From positions 5,183,501 to 5,247,500 of the forward strand of contig NZ_CP082945.1 in the NCBI RefSeq assembly GCF_019933235.1: a stretch of DNA of 64,000 bases, in the 5' to 3' direction. A program made the position numbers and the translations under genes. Shown in pieces: positions 50,549 to 61,378 of this stretch (positions within the stretch are counted from its first letter, which is position 1; each line of letters begins with the position of its first letter). The notes under the pieces are model-generated. The model did no database searches. It was not told where the DNA came from and saw nothing but the letters and a program-made list of their open reading frames with translations. This stretch comes from Streptomyces angustmyceticus (GTDB lineage Bacteria > Actinomycetota > Actinomycetes > Streptomycetales > Streptomycetaceae).

Positions 50549-52378
50549 TTATTCCACGGTCACGGACTTGGCGAGGTTGCGGGGCTTGTCGATGTCCCGG
50601 CCCAGGGCCAACGCCGTGTGGTAGGCGAGCAGTTGCAGCGGGATGCCCATCAGGATCGGGTCCAGCTCGGGCTCGTTCTTCGGCACGACGATGGTGTGGT
50701 CGGCCTTCTCCTGCTCCTGGTGCGCGACGGCGAGGATGCGGCCGCTGCGGGCCTTGATCTCCTCCAGGGCGGCGCGGTTCTTCTCCAGCAGGTCGTCGTC
50801 CGGGACGATCGCCACGGTCGGCATCGCGGGCTCGATCAGGGCCAGCGGGCCGTGCTTGAGCTCGGAGGCCGGGTACGCCTCGGCGTGGATGTAGGAGACC
50901 TCCTTGAGCTTCAGCGAGGCCTCGCGCGCCACCGGGTAGCCGCGCACCCGGCCGATGAACATCATCGACTTGGCGTCCGCGTACTGCGCCGAGAGCTGCT
51001 TGATCTGCTCCTCGCCCTTGAGGATCTCGTCGATCTGGCCGGGCAGCTTGCGCAGGCCCTCGATGATCCGCTTGCCGTCCGCGACGGACAGGTCGCGGAT
51101 CCGGCCGAGGTGCAGGGCGAGCAGGGCGAAGGAGACCACCATGTTGGTGAAGCACTTGGTGGAGACCACGCAGACCTCGGGGCCGGCGTGGACGTAGATG
51201 CCGCCGTCGGTCTCCCGGGCGATCGCCGAGCCGACCACGTTGACCAGGCCCAGCACCCGGGCGCCCTTGCGCTTGAGCTCCTGGACGGCCGCCAGCACGT
51301 CGTAGGTCTCGCCGGACTGGGAGACGGCCACGTAGAGGGTGTCGGGGTCCACGACCGGGTCGCGGTAGCGGAACTCGGAAGCCGGCTCGGCGTCCGAGGG
51401 GATCCGGGCCAGCTCCTCGATCATCTGGGCGCCGATCTGACCCGCGTGGTACGAGGTGCCGCAGCCGAGGATCTTCACCCGGCGCACCCCGCGCGCCTCG
51501 CGGGCGTCGAGGTTGAGGCCGCCGAGGTGCACGGTGGAGAAGCGGTCGTCGATCCGGCCGCGCAGGGCGCGGTCCACCGCGTCCGCCTGCTCGGAGATCT
51601 CCTTGTGCATGTACGTGTCGTGGCCGCCCAGGTCGTAGGACTCGGCCGCGTACTCGACGGTCTCCGGGGCGGACGTGGTCCGCGAGCCCTCGGTGGTGTA
51701 CGTGCGGTAGTCGTCGGCCTTGAGGGTGGCCATCTCGCCGTCGTCGAGGGTGACGACCTGGCGGGTGTGCGAGACCAGCGCGGCGACGTCCGAGGAGACG
51801 AACATCTCGTGCTCGCCGATGCCCAGGACGACCGGGGAGCCGTTGCGGGCGACGACGATGCGGTCGGGGAAGTCGGCGTGCAGCACGGCGATGCCGTAGG
51901 TGCCCTCGACGTGGCGCAGCGCCTCGCGGACGCGCTCCTCCAGCTTCTCGGCGGTGGAGCGGCCGATGAGGTGGGCGAGCACCTCGGTGTCCGTCTCCGA
52001 GGCGAAGACGACGCCCTCGGCGGTCAGGCGGGTGCGCAGGTCCGCGGCGTTGTCGATGATGCCGTTGTGGACGACGGCGACCTTGCCCTCGGTGTCCTGG
52101 TGCGGGTGGGCGTTCTCGTCGGTGGGCGCGCCGTGGGTGGCCCAGCGGGTGTGCGCGATGCCGGTGGTGCCGGCGAAGCGCTTCGGCAGGCGGGACTCCA
52201 GCTCACGGACCCGGCCCTTGGCCTTGGCGGTCTTCAGGCCGCCCGCGGCCTTGCCGGTGCCCTTGGCGTGGATGGCGATGCCCGCGGAGTCGTAGCCCCG
52301 GTACTCCAGCCGCTGCAGGCCCTCCAGCAGCAGCGGAGCAACATCGCGTTTGCCGATATAGCCGACGATCCCGCACAT
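50549..52378 (-). CDS. glmS: Glutamine-fructose-6-phosphate aminotransferase (isomerising)
   Basis: This 609-aa enzyme makes glucosamine-6-phosphate from fructose-6-phosphate and glutamine, the entry to peptidoglycan and amino-sugar synthesis. The N-terminal glutaminase has Cys2 (MCGIVGYIG) and HTRWATHG. Two SIS sugar-isomerase domains follow (GCGTSYHAG and VAVSQSGETYD), with a C-terminal DIDKPRNLAKSVTVE. All expected motifs are present and length is normal. Streptomyces often has two glmS copies, and whether this is the second cannot be told. No glmS ribozyme pattern was recognised upstream. The small gene at 52743 precedes it on the same strand. Confidence 0.96.
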   Translation of the reverse strand: MCGIVGYIGKRDVAPLLLEGLQRLEYRGYDSAGIAIHAKGTGKAAGGLKTAKAKGRVRELESRLPKRFAGTTGIAHTRWATHGAPTDENAHPHQDTEGKVAVVHNGIIDNAADLRTRLTAEGVVFASETDTEVLAHLIGRSTAEKLEERVREALRHVEGTYGIAVLHADFPDRIVVARNGSPVVLGIGEHEMFVSSDVAALVSHTRQVVTLDDGEMATLKADDYRTYTTEGSRTTSAPETVEYAAESYDLGGHDTYMHKEISEQADAVDRALRGRIDDRFSTVHLGGLNLDAREARGVRRVKILGCGTSYHAGQIGAQMIEELARIPSDAEPASEFRYRDPVVDPDTLYVAVSQSGETYDVLAAVQELKRKGARVLGLVNVVGSAIARETDGGIYVHAGPEVCVVSTKCFTNMVVSFALLALHLGRIRDLSVADGKRIIEGLRKLPGQIDEILKGEEQIKQLSAQYADAKSMMFIGRVRGYPVAREASLKLKEVSYIHAEAYPASELKHGPLALIEPAMPTVAIVPDDDLLEKNRAALEEIKARSGRILAVAHQEQEKADHTIVVPKNEPELDPILMGIPLQLLAYHTALALGRDIDKPRNLAKSVTVE

Positions 52379-52452
52379 AAAGTGACCCTCCGAGAAGAAC
52401 GTTGTGGCAGTGGTGGCAATGTCCGTGCCGCCCGGCGTCCCGGGCGTGGCCG

Positions 52453-52743
52453 TCAGCCGTAGACGAGGCGGCGCAGCTGGCGGGCCGAGAGATCGGGCGG
52501 GGCCACGGCGCGGTGCGGCATCTCGTGGCGGATCCGTTCGAAGATCTCCTCGTTGCGCAGTCCCTGGGACTGCAGCTCCCGGTGACGCCGGCGGACGAAC
52601 TCCTCCGTCGTCTCGTCGAAGTACGACAGCACATCGAGCACCACCCGGGTGGCCTCACCGCGCTGCAGCGGCGTGCTGCGCACCAGGTGGTCCACCAGGT
52701 CTTCGTGCGGCGCCTCAGCGCTGCGGTTACGGCGTTCGAGCAC
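52453..52743 (-). CDS. Small conserved protein upstream of glmS
   Basis: This 96-aa hydrophilic protein is rich in Arg and Glu, with likely helices (EATRVVLDVLSYFDETTEEF, RRRHRELQSQGLRNEEIFER) and a C-terminal SARQLRRLVYG. No domain was recognised. The GTG start is uncertain and no strong ribosome site is seen. It is 74 bp ahead of glmS on the same strand and divergent from the hexosaminidase gene. It may share the glmS transcript. Confidence 0.68.
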   Translation of the reverse strand: MLERRNRSAEAPHEDLVDHLVRSTPLQRGEATRVVLDVLSYFDETTEEFVRRRHRELQSQGLRNEEIFERIRHEMPHRAVAPPDLSARQLRRLVYG

Positions 52744-52932
52744 CCGTCGATATTGCGGGGCGCGGAGCGGAATCGCAAGAAATCTGCCCGCTATCGGGCA
52801 CGTCCCCGATTTGGCGGCCGGAAAGTGGTCGGAACCTTGACCGGAATCGAGGCTCGCGGTACGCATGGTCACCGTTCGGTCGCTCCATGCCATGCACGAC
52901 GTCCTGTACGAGGTTCGCCGAAGGGAGCGTCG

Positions 52933-54537
52933 ATGAGACGCCGCAGACTGCTGTTGTCGCTGCTGCTGGTCGCGGCGGCGGGGCTGGGAACCGCCGCCGT
53001 GACGCCACCGGGGGCCGCCGGCGCCGCCTCCCGGGCCGTCACCCCACTGGACCGGGTGATCCCCGCGCCCGCGTCCGTACGCGGCACGGGAGACGCGTAC
53101 ACCCTCGGCGAGGGCACCCGCATCCGGGTGCCGGGCGGCTCCGCCGAGGCCCGGGGCGTCGCCGGCTACCTGGCGGGGCTGCTGCGGCCCGCCACCGGCT
53201 TCCGCCTCCCCGTGACCACCGAGGACGGCCGGGACGGCATCGTCCTGCGCCTCGGCGGCAGCGGCACCGACGGCCTGGGCCGCGAGGGCTACCGGCTGAC
53301 CTCCGGCGGCCGCGGGGTCACCCTCAGCGCCGCCCGCCCGGCCGGCCTCTTCCACGGCGTCCAGACCCTGCGCCAGCTGCTGCCGGCCGAGGTGGAGCGC
53401 GGGCGCGCCGTACGCGGGCCCTGGCGGATCGCCGGGGGCACCATCACCGACGCCCCGCGCTACGCCTACCGCGGGGCGATGCTGGACGTCTCGCGGCACT
53501 TCTTCACCGTCGCGCAGGTCAAGCGGTACATCGACCAGCTCGCCCTGTACAAGATCAACAAGCTGCATCTGCACCTCTCCGACGACCAGGGCTGGCGGAT
53601 CGCCATCGCGTCCTGGCCGCGGCTCGCGACCTACGGGGGCTCCACCCAGGTCGGCGGCGGCCCCGGCGGCCACTACACCAAGGACGACTACCGCGAGATC
53701 GTCCGCTACGCCGCCGCCCGCTACCTGACCGTCGTGCCCGAGATCGACATGCCGGGCCACACCAACGCCGCGCTGGCCTCGTACGCCCCGCTCAACTGCA
53801 ACGGCCAGGCGCCGCCGCTCTACACCGGCACCCACGTCGGCTTCAGCTCGCTGTGCGTCCCCAAGAAGGAGACGTACGAGTTCGTGGACGACGTCCTGCG
53901 CGAGCTGGCGGCGATGACCCCCGGCAGGGCGCTGCACATCGGCGGCGACGAGGCGCACTCCACCGGCCACGACGACTACGTGGCCTTCATGGACAAGGTG
54001 CAGCCGGTGGTCGCGAAGTACGGCAAGAGCGTGATCGGCTGGCACCAGCTGACCGGCGCGCACCCGGCGAAGGGCGCCGTCGCCCAGTACTGGGGCTACG
54101 ACAAGACCGGCACGGCGGAGCGCACCCAGGTCGCCGACGCCGCCCGGAACGGCACCCGGCTGATCCTCTCGCCCGCCGACCGCGCCTACCTCGACATGAA
54201 GTACGACAGGAACACACCGCTGGGCCTGAACTGGGCCGGCTACGTCGGCGTCCGGCGGTCCTACGACTGGGACCCGGGCCGCTACCTCGACGGGGCGCCC
54301 GCGGACTCCGTCCTGGGCGTCGAGGCGCCCCTGTGGTCGGAGACACTGAGCACCTCCGCCCACATCGAGTACATGGCCTTCCCGCGGCTGCCCGGCATCG
54401 CGGAGCTGGGCTGGTCCCCGGCCCGCACCCACGACTGGGACGACTACAGGGCGCGGCTGGCCGCCCAGGGACCGCGCTGGGACGCGCTGGGCATGAACTA
54501 CTACCGCTCCCCGGAGGTGCCCTGGCCCGCCGGGTGA
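52933..54537 (+). CDS. Secreted GH20 beta-N-acetylhexosaminidase
   Basis: This 534-aa protein has a signal peptide (RRRRLLLSLLLVAAAG, cleavage near residue 32), the GH20 alpha/beta domain 2 at about 40-170, and a catalytic barrel from 175. The Asp339-Glu340 pair (HIGGDEAH) is the polarising Asp and acid Glu. Other family marks are LHLHLSDDQGWR and VVPEIDMPGHTNAAL. It releases GlcNAc from chito-oligosaccharides outside the cell. The ATG follows GAAGGGAGCGTCG. The terminator at 54546 also serves acdH. Confidence 0.94.
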   Translation: MRRRRLLLSLLLVAAAGLGTAAVTPPGAAGAASRAVTPLDRVIPAPASVRGTGDAYTLGEGTRIRVPGGSAEARGVAGYLAGLLRPATGFRLPVTTEDGRDGIVLRLGGSGTDGLGREGYRLTSGGRGVTLSAARPAGLFHGVQTLRQLLPAEVERGRAVRGPWRIAGGTITDAPRYAYRGAMLDVSRHFFTVAQVKRYIDQLALYKINKLHLHLSDDQGWRIAIASWPRLATYGGSTQVGGGPGGHYTKDDYREIVRYAAARYLTVVPEIDMPGHTNAALASYAPLNCNGQAPPLYTGTHVGFSSLCVPKKETYEFVDDVLRELAAMTPGRALHIGGDEAHSTGHDDYVAFMDKVQPVVAKYGKSVIGWHQLTGAHPAKGAVAQYWGYDKTGTAERTQVADAARNGTRLILSPADRAYLDMKYDRNTPLGLNWAGYVGVRRSYDWDPGRYLDGAPADSVLGVEAPLWSETLSTSAHIEYMAFPRLPGIAELGWSPARTHDWDDYRARLAAQGPRWDALGMNYYRSPEVPWPAG

Positions 54538-54545
54538 CGTGCCGG

Positions 54546-54577
54546 GCCGGCCGGGCGTCCGAGGGCGCCCGGCCGGC
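54546..54577. terminator. Bidirectional terminator between hexosaminidase and acdH genes
   Basis: GCCGGCCGGGCG (54546-54557) pairs with CGCCCGGCCGGC (54566-54577), a 12-bp stem with an 8-nt loop, in a convergent gap. Confidence 0.8.
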
Positions 54578-54654
54578 CTCGCGGGAAGCGGGCGGCGCTC
54601 ACCGGCGCCCCGGCCGGCCCCGCGCGGGCAGGGGCCGGCCGGAGGGCGTCCGGG

Positions 54655-55815
54655 TCAGGCGCCGACGCCCAGCTCCCGGGCGATCAGCATCCGCTGGACC
54701 TCGCTGGTGCCCTCGCCGATCTCCAGGATCTTGGCGTCCCGCCACATCCGGGCCACCGGGTACTCGTTCATGAAGCCGTACCCGCCGTGGATCTGGGTGG
54801 CCTCGCGGGCGTTGTCGACCGCGATCTCGGAGGAGTAGAGCTTGGCGAGCGCGGCCTCCTTCTTGAAGGGCTCGCCGTGCACCAGCCGGGACGCGGCATC
54901 GCGCCAGGCCAGCCGGGAGGTGTGGGCGCGCATCTCCATGTCGGCGATCTTGAACTGGATGGCCTGGTTGGTGCCGATGGCGCGGCCGAAGGCGTGCCGC
55001 TCCTTGGCGTAGCGCACCGACTCGTCCACACAGCCCTGCGCCAGGCCGGTGGCCAGCGCCGCGATGGCGATCCGGCCCTCGTCGAGGATCCGCAGGAACT
55101 GGGCGTAGCCGCGGCCCTCCTCGCCCAGGAGGTTGCCGACCGGGACCCGGACGTCGGAGAAGGACAGCTCGCGGGTGTCGGAGGCGCTCCAGCCGACCTT
55201 GGAGTACGGGGCGCCGACCGTGAAGCCGGGGGTGCCGGACGGCACGATGACCGAGGAGATCAGCGGGCTGCCGTCGTCCTTGCGGCCGGTGACGGCGGTG
55301 ACCGTGACCAGACCGGTGATGTCCGTACCGGAGTTGGTGATGAAGCACTTGCTGCCGTTGATCACCCAGTCGTCGCCGTCCCGCACCGCGGTGGTGCGGG
55401 TCGCGCCGGCGTCCGAGCCGCCGTCCGGCTCGGTCAGGCCGAAGGCGCCGAGCACCTCACCGCTGCACAGCTTGGGCAGCCACTCGCGCTTCTGCTCCTC
55501 GGTGCCGAAGTGGTAGAGCGGCATGGCGCCCAGTGAGACGCCGGCCTCCAGGGTGATGGCCACCGAGGAGTCGACCCGGGCCAGCTCCTCCAGGGCGATG
55601 CCGAGCGCGAGGTAGTCGCCGCCCATCCCGCCGTACTCCTCGGCGAACGGCAGGCCGAACAGGCCCATCCGGCCCATCTCCTGCACGATCTCGTACGGGA
55701 ACGCGTGCTGCTCGTAGTACTCGCCGATCTTCGGGGCGACGACGTCGTGCGCGAACGCCTCGACGGTGCGCCGGAGTTCTTCCAGCTCGGCGGGCAGACG
55801 GTGGTCCAGGGACAT
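54655..55815 (-). CDS. acdH: Acyl-CoA dehydrogenase of the leucine/branched-chain pathway (AcdH-like)
   Basis: This 386-aa FAD enzyme has the ACAD signatures FGLTEPDGGSDAG and QIHGGYGFMNEYP. Its catalytic Glu stands in the IGEGTSEV motif, the MCAD/SCAD-like position. The start at 55815 follows AAGGAGTGACCCTC, 5 bp after the hmgL stop, and it is the last gene of accD1-accA1-hmgL-acdH. In this context it should oxidise isovaleryl-CoA or another branched short-chain acyl-CoA. The electron acceptor is ETF. Confidence 0.93.
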   Translation of the reverse strand: MSLDHRLPAELEELRRTVEAFAHDVVAPKIGEYYEQHAFPYEIVQEMGRMGLFGLPFAEEYGGMGGDYLALGIALEELARVDSSVAITLEAGVSLGAMPLYHFGTEEQKREWLPKLCSGEVLGAFGLTEPDGGSDAGATRTTAVRDGDDWVINGSKCFITNSGTDITGLVTVTAVTGRKDDGSPLISSVIVPSGTPGFTVGAPYSKVGWSASDTRELSFSDVRVPVGNLLGEEGRGYAQFLRILDEGRIAIAALATGLAQGCVDESVRYAKERHAFGRAIGTNQAIQFKIADMEMRAHTSRLAWRDAASRLVHGEPFKKEAALAKLYSSEIAVDNAREATQIHGGYGFMNEYPVARMWRDAKILEIGEGTSEVQRMLIARELGVGA

Positions 55816-55820
55816 GAGGG

Positions 55821-56762
55821 TCACTCCTTGTGGGAGAGGGCGCGAAGGGTGCGGGAGGGGCTCGGCCGGCCCAGGACGTCCGCCATCCACACGCTGGTGG
55901 CGGCCAGTCGGTCCAGGTCGACCCCGGTCTCGATGCCGAGACCGTGCAGCATCCACACGAGGTCCTCGGTGGCGAGGTTGCCGGTGGCGCTCTTGGCGTA
56001 GGGGCAGCCGCCGAGGCCGCCCGCCGAGGCGTCGATGGTGGTGACGCCGTGCTGCAGCGCGGCGAAGGTGTTGGCGAGGGCCTGCCCGTAGGTGTCGTGG
56101 AAGTGCACACCGATCCGGGAGGTGGCCACGCCGGCCTCGTTGAGACAGGCCAGCAGGGTCTGCACATGACCCGGGGTGGCCACGCCGATGGTGTCGCCCA
56201 GGCTCAGCTCGTCACAGCCCAGGTCGAGCAGCGCCCGGCAGACCCGGACGGTCTGCGCGACCGGCACCGGGCCCTCCCAGGGGTCGCCGAAACACATCGA
56301 GAGGTAGCCGCGGACGTGCACCCCGGCGTCCTTGGCGCGCGCCACGACCGGCGCGAACATCGCCAGCGCCTCGTCGACCGTGCGGTTGAGGTTGGCCTTG
56401 GCGAAGGACTCGGTGGCGCTGCCGAACACCGCGATCCGGCGGGCGCCCAGGGCGAGCGCGCGGTCCAGGCCGCGTTCGTTGGGCACCAGCACCGGGAGGC
56501 GGTGCGGATCGATGCCGTTGAGCTGCGGGAACAGCTGCTCGGCGTCGGCGAGCTGGGGCACCCACTTGGGGTGGACGAAGCTGGTGGCCTCGACGGTGGG
56601 CAGGCCGGCGCCGGCGAGCCGGCGGATGAACTCCGCCTTGATCTCCGTGGGGACGACCGCCTGTTCGTTCTGCAGGCCGTCGCGCGCGCCGACCTCGTGG
56701 ATCCGTACGCGGGTGGGCAGTCCCTCCGCGGGGACCTCCATCGGCAGTCCGGGCGCGGTCAT
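55821..56762 (-). CDS. hmgL: Hydroxymethylglutaryl-CoA lyase
   Basis: This 313-aa TIM-barrel enzyme splits HMG-CoA to acetoacetate and acetyl-CoA, the final step of leucine breakdown. It has EVGARDGLQNE at 23-33, HFHDTYGQALAN and the active-site Cys loop GGLGGCPYA. The ATG follows GGAGGGGAGCGCCCG and overlaps the accA1 stop by 4 nt (ATGA). Confidence 0.95.
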   Translation of the reverse strand: MTAPGLPMEVPAEGLPTRVRIHEVGARDGLQNEQAVVPTEIKAEFIRRLAGAGLPTVEATSFVHPKWVPQLADAEQLFPQLNGIDPHRLPVLVPNERGLDRALALGARRIAVFGSATESFAKANLNRTVDEALAMFAPVVARAKDAGVHVRGYLSMCFGDPWEGPVPVAQTVRVCRALLDLGCDELSLGDTIGVATPGHVQTLLACLNEAGVATSRIGVHFHDTYGQALANTFAALQHGVTTIDASAGGLGGCPYAKSATGNLATEDLVWMLHGLGIETGVDLDRLAATSVWMADVLGRPSPSRTLRALSHKE

Positions 56763-58765
56763 CGGGCGCTCCCCTCCTCGTCCTCCGGCGCCGTCGCGGC
56801 CCCGTCGGGCTCCGCGTGCGGGGCGATCACGGCCAGGATCTGGTCCATGGCGACGGTCGAGCCCGCGGTGACGTCCAGTTCGGTGACGGTGCCGGCGTGC
56901 GGCGCGGAGATGACGTGCTCCATCTTCATCGCCTCCACCACCAGCAGGCCCTGGCCGGCGGCCACCTCGTCGCCGACGGCGACCTTGACGACGGTGACGG
57001 TGCCCGGCATCGGGGCGGCCAGGGTGTCCGCGCCGTGGGCCCCCGCGGCCCCGCGCAGCGCGGCGGCCACCGGGTCGTGGGAGGTCACCTGCCAGGAGTC
57101 GCCGTCCCGGCCGAGCCAGTCGCCGCTGCGGCGGAAGGTGTGCAGCACCCCGTCGACGGTGACCCGGACGTGGTCCGGTGTGACCTGCCGGGACGCTTCC
57201 GGGCCCGGCCGTACGTCGTGCGCGACCGGGTCGTGGCCGGGGACGCGCAGCCAGTGGCGGACCGGGGCGGGCTCGCCGCCGAGGCGGAAGCCGTTCGGCG
57301 CGGCGAACGGGTCGCGCCAGCCGCCCGCGTCCACCGCCGGCTCCAGGGCGGCCTGCCGCACCGCCGCGGCCGCCGCGTACACCTCGTCCGGGACCGCGCC
57401 GTCGACCAGCCCGGCCGCCTCGCGCTCCACCAGGCCGGTGTCCAGCTCGCCGGAGACCACGTCCGGGTGGGCCAGCAGCCGCCGCAGGAAACCGGCGTTG
57501 GTGGTCACCCCGAGGGTGACCGTCTGCGCCAGCGCGGCCCGCAGCCGGCGCAGCGCGCTCGCCCGGTCCGGGCCGTGGGCGATGACCTTGGACAGCATCG
57601 GGTCGTACCGGCTGCCGACCTCCACGCCCTGGGACAGGCCGGAGTCCGTGCGCAGCCCGTCGCCCTGCACCTCGTGCAGCGCCAGGACCGTGCCGCCGGT
57701 CGGCAGGAAGTCGCGGGCCGGGTCCTCGGCGCAGATCCGGGCCTCGATGGCGCGCCCGGTGAGGGTGATGTCCTCCTGGGCGTGGCGCAGGTGTTCGCCG
57801 GCCGCGACCCGCAGCTGCCACTCGACCAGGTCGATGCCGGTGACGAGCTCGGTGACCGGGTGCTCGACCTGGAGGCGGGTGTTCATCTCCATGAAGTAGT
57901 AGGAGGCCGGGTCCTTGCCCGGGACGATGAACTCGACGGTGCCGGCGCCGCGGTAGCCGCAGGAGCGGGCCGCCTGCACGGCAGCCTCGCCCATCGCGGC
58001 GCGGGTCGCCTCGTCCAGCAGGACCGAGGGGGCCTCCTCGATGACCTTCTGGTGACGGCGCTGGAGGGAGCACTCGCGCTCGCCGAGGTGGATGACGTTG
58101 CCGTGGCCGTCCGCCAGCACCTGGATCTCGATGTGCCGGGGCCGGTCGATCCAGCGCTCGACGAGGAGGGTGTCGTCGCCGAACGAGGAGCGGGCCTCGC
58201 GGCGGGCGGAGGCGATCTCGTCGGCCAGCAGCGCCTCCTCGCGCACCAGCCGCATGCCCTTGCCGCCGCCGCCCGCGGACGGCTTGAGCAGCACCGGCAT
58301 GCCGATCTCCCGGGCCGCGGCGGCCAGTTGGCCGTCGTCCAGGCCGCTGCCGGAGGAGCCGGGGACGACCGGGACGCCGGCCTCGCGCACCGTCTCCTTG
58401 GCCCGGATCTTGTCGCCCATCAGCTCGATGGCGTCGGCGGACGGGCCGATGAAGACCAGCCCGGCGTCCGCGCAGGCGCGGGCGAAGGCGGCGTTCTCGG
58501 CGAGGAAGCCGTAGCCGGGGTGGACCGCCTGGGCGCCGGTCCGGGCGGCCGCGTCCAGCAGCCGCTCCACGGACAGGTAGCTCTCGGCGGCCGGGGCCGG
58601 GCCGATGCGGACGGCGGTGTCGGCCTCGCGGACATGGCGGGCGTCGGCGTCCGCGTCGCTGTAGACCGCGACCGAGCGGATGCCGAGGGCGCGCAGGGTG
58701 CGGATGACGCGGACCGCGATCTCGCCGCGGTTGGCGATCAGTACGGTGTCGAAGTTGGTGGCCAT
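56759..58765 (-). CDS. accA1: Biotin-dependent acyl-CoA carboxylase alpha subunit (biotin carboxylase-BCCP)
   Basis: This 668-aa protein has a biotin carboxylase domain with FDTVLIANRGEIAVRV, the ATP-grasp loop KPSAGGGGKGMR and MEMNTRLQVEHPVTE. A middle linker and a C-terminal biotin carrier domain with EAMKMEHV follow. In the liu context it should carboxylate 3-methylcrotonyl-CoA with AccD1. Start choice: ATG 58765, with an in-frame ATG at 58777 (MSPAM) possible. It lies 17 bp after accD1. Confidence 0.95.
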   Translation of the reverse strand: MATNFDTVLIANRGEIAVRVIRTLRALGIRSVAVYSDADADARHVREADTAVRIGPAPAAESYLSVERLLDAAARTGAQAVHPGYGFLAENAAFARACADAGLVFIGPSADAIELMGDKIRAKETVREAGVPVVPGSSGSGLDDGQLAAAAREIGMPVLLKPSAGGGGKGMRLVREEALLADEIASARREARSSFGDDTLLVERWIDRPRHIEIQVLADGHGNVIHLGERECSLQRRHQKVIEEAPSVLLDEATRAAMGEAAVQAARSCGYRGAGTVEFIVPGKDPASYYFMEMNTRLQVEHPVTELVTGIDLVEWQLRVAAGEHLRHAQEDITLTGRAIEARICAEDPARDFLPTGGTVLALHEVQGDGLRTDSGLSQGVEVGSRYDPMLSKVIAHGPDRASALRRLRAALAQTVTLGVTTNAGFLRRLLAHPDVVSGELDTGLVEREAAGLVDGAVPDEVYAAAAAVRQAALEPAVDAGGWRDPFAAPNGFRLGGEPAPVRHWLRVPGHDPVAHDVRPGPEASRQVTPDHVRVTVDGVLHTFRRSGDWLGRDGDSWQVTSHDPVAAALRGAAGAHGADTLAAPMPGTVTVVKVAVGDEVAAGQGLLVVEAMKMEHVISAPHAGTVTELDVTAGSTVAMDQILAVIAPHAEPDGAATAPEDEEGSAR

Positions 58766-58782
58766 TGCCGGGGACATCCCTC

Positions 58783-60414
<1,632 letters not shown>

Positions 60415-60479
60415 CAGTACGAGCCCCCTTGCTCGGTCGACTGTCCCGGTGCCGCGGTCGGCGGCCGCCGGGCCATCCG

Positions 60480-60497
60480 GGTTAATGGGCGTTAACC
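60480..60497. promoter_or_regulatory. 18-bp operator 1 in the liu/TetR intergenic region
   Basis: GGTTAATGGGCGTTAACC is a GGTTA-N8-TAACC inverted repeat (extended GGTTAA/TTAACC arms) in the 135-bp gap between accD1 and the TetR gene. Confidence 0.75.
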
Positions 60498-60510
60498 ACA
60501 TATGGCTTCA

Positions 60511-60528
60511 GGTTAACGAGCACTAACC
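60511..60528. promoter_or_regulatory. 18-bp operator 2 in the liu/TetR intergenic region
   Basis: GGTTAACGAGCACTAACC has the same GGTTA-N8-TAACC form as operator 1, offset by 31 bp (about three helical turns). It lies 22 bp before the TetR start. Confidence 0.75.
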
Positions 60529-60549
60529 CGGCTGTCTACAATCGACGGC

Positions 60550-61206
60550 ATGAGTAATGCGCAGGCCCCCGCCCCGACCAGCCGCCGCGAGCAGATCCTC
60601 AAGGAGGCCGCCCGGCTCTTCGCGGAGCGCGGTTTCCACGGCGTCGGCGTGGACGAGATAGGGGCGGCCGTGGGCATCTCGGGCCCGGGCCTCTACCGGC
60701 ACTTCGCCGGCAAGGACGCGATGCTCGCCGAGCTGCTCGTCGGCATCAGCGAGCGGCTGCTGGAGGGCGGCCGGATGCGGGTCGCGGAGGGCGGCGAGAG
60801 CCCCGCGGCGGTGCTGGACGCGCTGATCGACGGCCATATCGACTTCGCGCTCGACGACCGGCCGCTGATCACCCTGCACGACCGGGAGCTGGACCGGCTG
60901 CGGGAGGCCGACCGCAAGCGGGTCCGCCAGCTCCAGCGGCAGTACGTCGAGCTGTGGGTGGAGGTGGTCCGCCGGGTCCACCCGGTCCCGTCCGAGTCCC
61001 GGGCCCGCGCCGCGGTGCACGCCGTCTTCGGCCTGCTCAACTCCACCCCGCACCTCGGCCGCCCCGGCGCCCTGCCGGGCCGTACGGAGATGGCGCAGCT
61101 GCTGCACCGGCTGGCGCTGGGGGCCTTCGGCGCGGTGGCCGGGGAGCCGTCGGGCGGCGAGCCGGCGGCGGGGGAGTCCGTCGCGGTGGGCGTGCCGGGG
61201 GCGTAG
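60550..61206 (+). CDS. TetR-family regulator of the leucine degradation operon
   Basis: This 218-aa protein has an N-terminal TetR HTH at about 15-60 (REQILKEAARLFAERGFHG, ISGPGLYRHFAGKD), then a ligand-binding helical domain. The C-terminus is a low-complexity Gly/Ala/Glu tail. The gene is divergent from accD1-accA1-hmgL-acdH, and two matching 18-bp operators lie between them, so it likely represses the operon and itself and is released by an acyl-CoA (inference). Confidence 0.9.
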   Translation: MSNAQAPAPTSRREQILKEAARLFAERGFHGVGVDEIGAAVGISGPGLYRHFAGKDAMLAELLVGISERLLEGGRMRVAEGGESPAAVLDALIDGHIDFALDDRPLITLHDRELDRLREADRKRVRQLQRQYVELWVEVVRRVHPVPSESRARAAVHAVFGLLNSTPHLGRPGALPGRTEMAQLLHRLALGAFGAVAGEPSGGEPAAGESVAVGVPGA

Positions 61207-61332
61207 TGCGCGCCGGTCGGGGCGCGGCATGCGCGGGAGTGCGCACGGGGCGGGTGTGGCGTCGCCCACCGGGCACCGTTCTCCTCTGGACAGCTTTAGT
61301 GACTGGCGGGTAGCTTTCGCTTCGGAGAGAAG

Positions 61333-61352
61333 CTGAGCAAGCGCTTAGCCAG
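61333..61352. promoter_or_regulatory. Palindromic element upstream of the second acyl-CoA dehydrogenase
   Basis: CTGAGCAAGCGCTTAGCCAG contains a perfect AAGCGCTT core (61339-61346) with CTG/CAG flanks. Similar AAGCGCTT boxes are seen before acyl-CoA metabolism genes in actinobacteria. The regulator is unknown. Confidence 0.5.
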
Positions 61353-61378
61353 ACGCGGCGGTCTAAGGAGGCCATGGC

